Assembly (NCBI GenBank): GCA_937916365.1
Contig: CALFSY010000013.1
Location: 1 to 9,664 of the forward strand
From: an uncultured Jannaschia sp.
Lineage (GTDB): Bacteria; Pseudomonadota; Alphaproteobacteria; Rhodobacterales; Rhodobacteraceae
Length of the DNA: 9,664 nt
Direction of reading: 5' to 3'
Made by a program: the position numbers and the translations under genes. Of this stretch, positions 7,077-9,664 are shown piece after piece. Under the pieces are notes generated by a model. That model saw only the letters and a program-made list of their open reading frames with translations, did no database searches and was not told the origin of the DNA. Numbering within the stretch: the stretch's first letter is position 1; every line of letters begins with the position of its first letter.

Positions 7077-7285
7077 TCATCAATCCCCTGTCCGCCCCAT
7101 GGATGGCATCGGGCAATACGTTTTAACGCCATCCAGCCTCCCTTGATTCCACCATGTTTTTCCAATGCCTCCATCGCATAGGCCGAACATGTGGGATGAT
7201 AACGACAGTTAAATCCGACCCAAGGGCTTAAGATCAAGCGATAAGCCCGCACAGGTAACGAAAAAAGAAACGCTAGGGGTGTCAT
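7064..7285 (-). CDS. yidD: Membrane protein insertion efficiency factor YidD
   Basis: YidD is a small inner-membrane-associated protein that assists insertion of membrane proteins alongside YidC. The 73-residue product has the family pattern: an N-terminal hydrophobic/amphipathic stretch (LAFLFSLPVRAYRLILSPW), then FNCRYHPTCSAYAMEALEKHG, GGWMALKRIARCHPWGGQGIDEVP. The cysteines at C27, C33 and C60 and the terminal HPWGGxGxDxVP are typical, and the length is normal. Its ATG overlaps the rnpA stop in an ATGA arrangement, so translation is probably coupled. The family is usually encoded between rnpA and yidC; here ttcA and a foreign DUF1353 gene intervene. Confidence 0.95.
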   Translation of the reverse strand: MTPLAFLFSLPVRAYRLILSPWVGFNCRYHPTCSAYAMEALEKHGGIKGGWMALKRIARCHPWGGQGIDEVPD

Positions 7286-7677
7286 TGGCAGGGCCGATGC
7301 AATTTGCGCAACGCGCGTTCCAATTCATGGGCGAGTTGGGAAAACGGCACATCCGCTGTTACGCCCGCGCGCCCGATCAACACATAATCCCACCCGGGTT
7401 GCCCCATGATGGGCAAAACCATGCGGGCGATTTCGCGCAGGCGCCGCTTTGCCCGATTACGTGCTACCGCATTGCCAACCTTTTTGGAACAGGTAAACCC
7501 CACACGTATTTGTGGATCGACGGGTTCGCCCGCCCCACGTTGACGCGCCTGTATCAAAAACCCGGGCGTATGTAACCTTTGACCGCGTGCTGCACGCAAA
7601 AAATCCGCCCGATGCTTCAAAACACCCAAAGAAATGCCGCGATGATGTGATGGGGGGATAGGGTTTTCCAACGCCAT
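7282..7677 (-). CDS. rnpA: Ribonuclease P protein component
   Basis: RnpA is the basic protein subunit of RNase P, which removes 5' leaders from pre-tRNAs. The 131-residue product contains VLKHRADFLRAARGQR (19-34), RVGFTCSKKVGNAVARNRAKRRLRE (58-82) including the signature RNR helix (about 72-80), and DYVLIGRAGVT (97-107), all standard for the family. The first 18 residues are a non-conserved N-terminal extension. The start at 7677 lies 19 bases after the rpmH stop; the ribosome binding site is weak. Its stop overlaps the yidD start (ATGA). The rpmH-rnpA pairing is nearly universal in bacteria and supports the call. Confidence 0.96.
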   Translation of the reverse strand: MALENPIPPSHHRGISLGVLKHRADFLRAARGQRLHTPGFLIQARQRGAGEPVDPQIRVGFTCSKKVGNAVARNRAKRRLREIARMVLPIMGQPGWDYVLIGRAGVTADVPFSQLAHELERALRKLHRPCQ

Positions 7678-7696
7678 CCAGCCATGCGCCGATGGC

Positions 7697-7834
7697 TTAC
7701 GCGCTTAAACTTTTTCGCCCCCTGGCACGGCGTGCATTCAGGATCTTGCGACCGGCTTTTGTGGCCATGCGCGCGCGAAATCCGTGGCGGCGCTTACGCA
7801 CCAGGTTCGAGGGTTGAAATGTTCGCTTCGACAT
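7697..7834 (-). CDS. rpmH: Large ribosomal subunit protein bL34
   Basis: This short gene encodes 45 residues beginning [19 protein letters not shown] and ending [12 protein letters not shown], the unmistakable sequence of L34, a very basic protein of the 50S subunit. The start ATG (7834-7832) is preceded by a good Shine-Dalgarno sequence GGTGGAG (7850-7844) with nine bases between GGAG and the ATG. It is the first gene of the minus-strand series, with rnpA beginning 19 bases after its stop. A strong -35 element (TTGACA, 7955-7950) lies about 115 bases upstream. The product has one residue more (Ser2) than the 44-residue form I recall as usual. Confidence 0.97.
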
Positions 7835-7843
7835 GGGCCAATG

Positions 7844-7850
7844 CTCCACC
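7844..7850 (-). promoter_or_regulatory. Ribosome binding site of rpmH
   Basis: GGTGGAG on the minus strand, with GGAG nine bases before the ATG of rpmH. It is the strongest Shine-Dalgarno sequence in the minus-strand series and fixes the start of L34, which suits a highly translated ribosomal protein. Confidence 0.75.
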
Positions 7851-7881
7851 TATCATATATTGGTTCGGGGTGTGCAGTAGG

Positions 7882-7923
7882 TTGGTGAAACCAAATTCAA
7901 CACAGGCAAATTCTGAAAGAATT
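7882..7923. repeat. Two short palindromes in the rpmH leader
   Basis: AATTCT-GAA-AGAATT at 7909-7923 is a perfect 6-bp inverted repeat with a 3-base centre. TTGGT-GAA-ACCAA at 7882-7894 is a second one with a 5-bp arm and the same GAA centre. Both lie between the predicted rpmH promoter and its ribosome binding site, so they could be RNA hairpins in the leader or protein-binding operators. Function is unknown. Confidence 0.4.
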
Positions 7924-7928
7924 CATTG

Positions 7929-7955
7929 GGTATAAAACTACGGGGGTCTTGTCAA
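7929..7955 (-). promoter_or_regulatory. Predicted promoter of rpmH-rnpA-yidD
   Basis: The minus strand has a perfect -35 hexamer TTGACA (7955-7950). The -10 is ambiguous: TATACC (7934-7929) sits at a short 15-base spacing and TACCCA at 17 bases. Transcription would start near 7920, leaving a leader of roughly 85-90 bases before rpmH. Confidence 0.5.
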
Positions 7956-8126
7956 CATTCGATGTGTCTTACGACGTCGAGGCATTTTTTATGCCAGATT
8001 ATTGCCATCTAAAAAATACCAGGCCCCAAAACACTTGCCGCCGGTGTAGGGTGATATGCACCGCTCTCTTTTGTTTTGCAAAATTTCCAGGCATGAATCC
8101 CATTATAACGGAGCATAAATAACGAC
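7956..8126. other. Divergent intergenic region between rpmH and the kinase gene
   Basis: No gene is supported here; a 60-codon minus-strand frame at 7999-8181 has no family features. The region holds three short perfect palindromes: CGACGTCG (7972-7979), GGCAT-TTTTT-ATGCC (7981-7995) and TTTTGCAAAA (8074-8083). TATAAC at 8104-8109 could be the -10 of the kinase promoter, but I find no convincing -35 at the right distance. I find no DnaA-box consensus, so there is no sign of the replication origin that adjoins rpmH in some bacteria. Confidence 0.4.
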
Positions 8127-8130
8127 GAGG
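8127..8130 (+). promoter_or_regulatory. Ribosome binding site deciding the GTG start of the kinase
   Basis: GAGG lies seven bases before the GTG at 8138. No in-frame ATG with such spacing exists nearby, so this site supports the GTG start. Confidence 0.6.
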
Positions 8131-8137
8131 ACGCGAC

Positions 8138-9538
8138 GTGTGGAACTCTTTATCAGGGCGATTCCTGATGCTTACCATCATTTTTGTGATGTTGGCAGAG
8201 GTCTTTATTTTCGTTCCTTCGGTTGCGCGGTTCCGCCTGGACTATCTGGTGGCGCGCCTTGAACGGGCGCAAATTGCATCATTGGCGCAACTGGCCACTG
8301 GCGATGTGATGATCGACAGTGATCTGCAATACGAATTGTTGGAAAATGCCGAGGTGTTGAATGTTGTTTTGCATCGTAATGCGGTGCGGCAGCTGATTCT
8401 TTCTAAACAAACCATTCCTTCGATTTCTGGCACATATGATTTGCGCGATGCAACGGCATGGGTGTTGATCCGCGATGCTTTGATCCGGCTAACCACACCC
8501 GCGGATCAAACGATCCGGGTGATTGGGCAACCGGTGCTTGATGCAGGCACGTTGATCGAAATCACCATGCATACCGGCCCCTTACACGCGGCGATGGTCG
8601 ATTACGGGGTGCGCGTTTTGCTGTTGTCGACCTTTATTTCAATCTTTACCGCCGCGCTTTTGTTTTTGGCCGTGCGCCGTTTGTTGGTGCTGCCCATCAA
8701 ACGGGTTGTTACCCACATGAAAACGTATGCAGACGCGCCCGATGATGCCTCGCGCGTTATTGTGCCCGATGCCACGGTGCGGGAATTGCGCGCGGCGGAA
8801 ATGGCATTGCAATCCATGCAACAACACCTAACCATGGCATTAAAACAACGCACACGCCTGGCCCAACTGGGCGAAGCCGTCGCTAAAATCAGCCACGACC
8901 TGCGCAATATGTTATCTGTGGCAACGTTGATGGCCGATCGCCTAGACACCAGCCAAGATCCCACCGTGCAACGCATCGCGCCAAAACTTGTTAGATCGCT
9001 TGATCGCGCGATCCACTTGACCGAAGCAACCCTGGCCTTTGGCCGCGCCGAGGAACCCACGCCAAGGCTTGACCGTGTGGACCTACACGCATTGATTGAA
9101 GATGTAATCGAAAACGATAGATTGATCCAAAACTCAAATATCATTCGGTATTTCAATGCCGCGCCGCCCAATATCATTGCACGCGCTGATCCCGAACAGT
9201 TGCATCGGGTTTTATCGAATCTGGTTCGTAACGCGCGGCAGGCGATTGCCACAACGAATCAAACCGGCGACATCCGCATAACCGCGTGCGAACGTGCCAC
9301 GGGGTGGTCGATCACTGTAACAGACACCGGGCCGGGTTTGCCGGAAAAGGCAAAGAAATTTTTATTCAAACCCTTCCACGGCGGCGCCCGAAAGGGCGGC
9401 ACGGGGTTGGGGTTGGCCATCTGCGCCGAATTGGTGCGCGGCCATGGCGGCCGATTGACCCTAACCCAAACCAGCGATGCAGGCACCACGTTCGAGGTAT
9501 TTTTACCCTCAGGCCTCGCGGCAGAAGGTAAAGCATAA
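8138..9538 (+). CDS. Membrane-bound sensor histidine kinase, orphan
   Basis: This 466-residue protein is an inner-membrane two-component sensor that should autophosphorylate on a histidine and pass the phosphate to a response regulator. It has a first transmembrane helix (about 8-28), a periplasmic sensor region (about 30-155) with no family I recognise, a second helix (about 157-178), a HAMP-like linker (about 179-232), and a dimerisation helix with the H-box AKISHDLRNML (His253). The ATPase domain carries the N-box LSNLVRNARQAI (N361, N365), G1 box DTGPGLP (396-402), F box LFKPF (409-413) and G2 box GTGLGLAI (421-428). All catalytic motifs are intact. Translation starts at GTG (8138) with GAGG seven bases upstream. 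No response regulator is encoded next to it: rpmH diverges on one side and a tRNA gene follows on the other. The stimulus is unknown. I recall related kinases near rpmH in Rhodobacterales, so the position may be conserved. Confidence 0.92.
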   Translation: MWNSLSGRFLMLTIIFVMLAEVFIFVPSVARFRLDYLVARLERAQIASLAQLATGDVMIDSDLQYELLENAEVLNVVLHRNAVRQLILSKQTIPSISGTYDLRDATAWVLIRDALIRLTTPADQTIRVIGQPVLDAGTLIEITMHTGPLHAAMVDYGVRVLLLSTFISIFTAALLFLAVRRLLVLPIKRVVTHMKTYADAPDDASRVIVPDATVRELRAAEMALQSMQQHLTMALKQRTRLAQLGEAVAKISHDLRNMLSVATLMADRLDTSQDPTVQRIAPKLVRSLDRAIHLTEATLAFGRAEEPTPRLDRVDLHALIEDVIENDRLIQNSNIIRYFNAAPPNIIARADPEQLHRVLSNLVRNARQAIATTNQTGDIRITACERATGWSITVTDTGPGLPEKAKKFLFKPFHGGARKGGTGLGLAICAELVRGHGGRLTLTQTSDAGTTFEVFLPSGLAAEGKA

Positions 9539-9591
9539 GATGGCTTTTGCCCTTGCGCGCCCTGCACCATAACTTTAAGGTAACATCTTGG

Positions 9592-9664
9592 GCGCTGGTA
9601 GCTCAGCTGGATAGAGTACTTGACTACGAATCAAGGGGTCGGGGGTTCGAATCCTCCCCAGCGC
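9592..9664 (+). tRNA. tRNA-Arg(ACG), 3' end cut by the window edge
   Basis: A complete cloverleaf folds: acceptor stem GCGCTGG (9592-9598) with CCAGCGC (9658-9664), D stem GCTC with GAGT, anticodon stem CTTGA with TCAAG around loop CTACGAA, a 5-base variable loop, and T stem GGGGG with CCTCC around TTCGAAT. The anticodon at 9626-9628 is ACG, reading arginine CGN codons, with A34 normally deaminated to inosine. The window stops before the discriminator base, so whether CCA is encoded cannot be seen. C32 at 9624 is a possible target of TtcA. A weak promoter-like pair, TTGCCC (9547-9552) and TAACTT (9570-9575) at 17-base spacing, lies upstream. I see no clear terminator for the kinase gene in 9539-9591. 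Confidence 0.95.

Noticed and set aside
7835..8137. Replication origin or DnaA boxes beside rpmH
   Set aside because: No TTATNCACA-like sites are visible, and dnaA is not adjacent in this window.
7999..8181. 60-codon open frame in the rpmH-kinase intergenic region
   Set aside because: It overlaps the kinase start on the other strand and shows no recognisable motif.
8602..9252. 216-codon open frame antisense to the kinase gene
   Set aside because: It lies entirely opposite a well-supported kinase, is rich in Ser, Arg, Ala and Cys as antisense frames of GC-rich genes are, and shows no family motif.
9592..9664. tRNA-Arg as attachment site for an integrated element
   Set aside because: No integrase gene or repeat of the tRNA 3' end is visible in the window, and the sequence beyond the tRNA is not available.

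Overview
The window looks like a chromosomal housekeeping segment of an alphaproteobacterium, most likely Rhodobacterales. The reasons are the gene order (rpmH-rnpA-yidD ... ttcA-yidC-engB-argB-ferredoxin-like-prfB), the RF2, ArgB, YidC and RnpA sequences as I recall them from that order, and an RF2 gene without a programmed frameshift. I cannot name a genus from sequence alone. Most genes are GC-rich; one 60-base line sampled in ttcA is about 57% GC.

Read on the minus strand from right to left, a long co-directional array starts at a promoter near 7955. It carries rpmH (ribosomal protein L34, 7834-7697), rnpA (RNase P protein, 7677-7282) and yidD (7285-7064, sharing ATGA with rnpA). After an interruption it continues with ttcA (6421-5504), yidC (5452-3599), engB (3578-2922), argB (2879-2004), a 4Fe-4S ferredoxin-like gene (1959-1303) and prfB (1211-84). 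The gaps from ttcA to the ferredoxin-like gene are only 20 to 51 bases, so this block is probably one or a few transcripts. It links membrane protein insertion (YidC, YidD), ribosome and tRNA maturation or function (L34, RNase P, TtcA, EngB, RF2) and arginine synthesis (ArgB).

The interruption, 6422-7063, is the most unusual part. It holds one gene on the opposite strand (6451-7041) encoding a 196-residue DUF1353-type protein, a family I associate with phages and prophages. The gene is AT-rich (about 33% GC in most sampled lines), unlike its neighbours. It is bracketed by an 8-base inverted repeat. Predicted promoters for it and for ttcA each lie inside the first codons of the opposite gene. 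This looks like a horizontally acquired single-gene insert in an otherwise conserved cluster.

To the right of rpmH is a 303-base divergent intergenic region (7835-8137) with several short palindromes and a strong -35 element for rpmH. On the plus strand follow an orphan membrane histidine kinase (8138-9538, GTG start) and, at the right edge, a tRNA-Arg(ACG) gene cut off just before its discriminator base. I see no CRISPR array, insertion sequence, rRNA, replication origin or complete prophage. I do not see a multi-gene undescribed system; the DUF1353 insert and the orphan kinase are the best candidates for follow-up.
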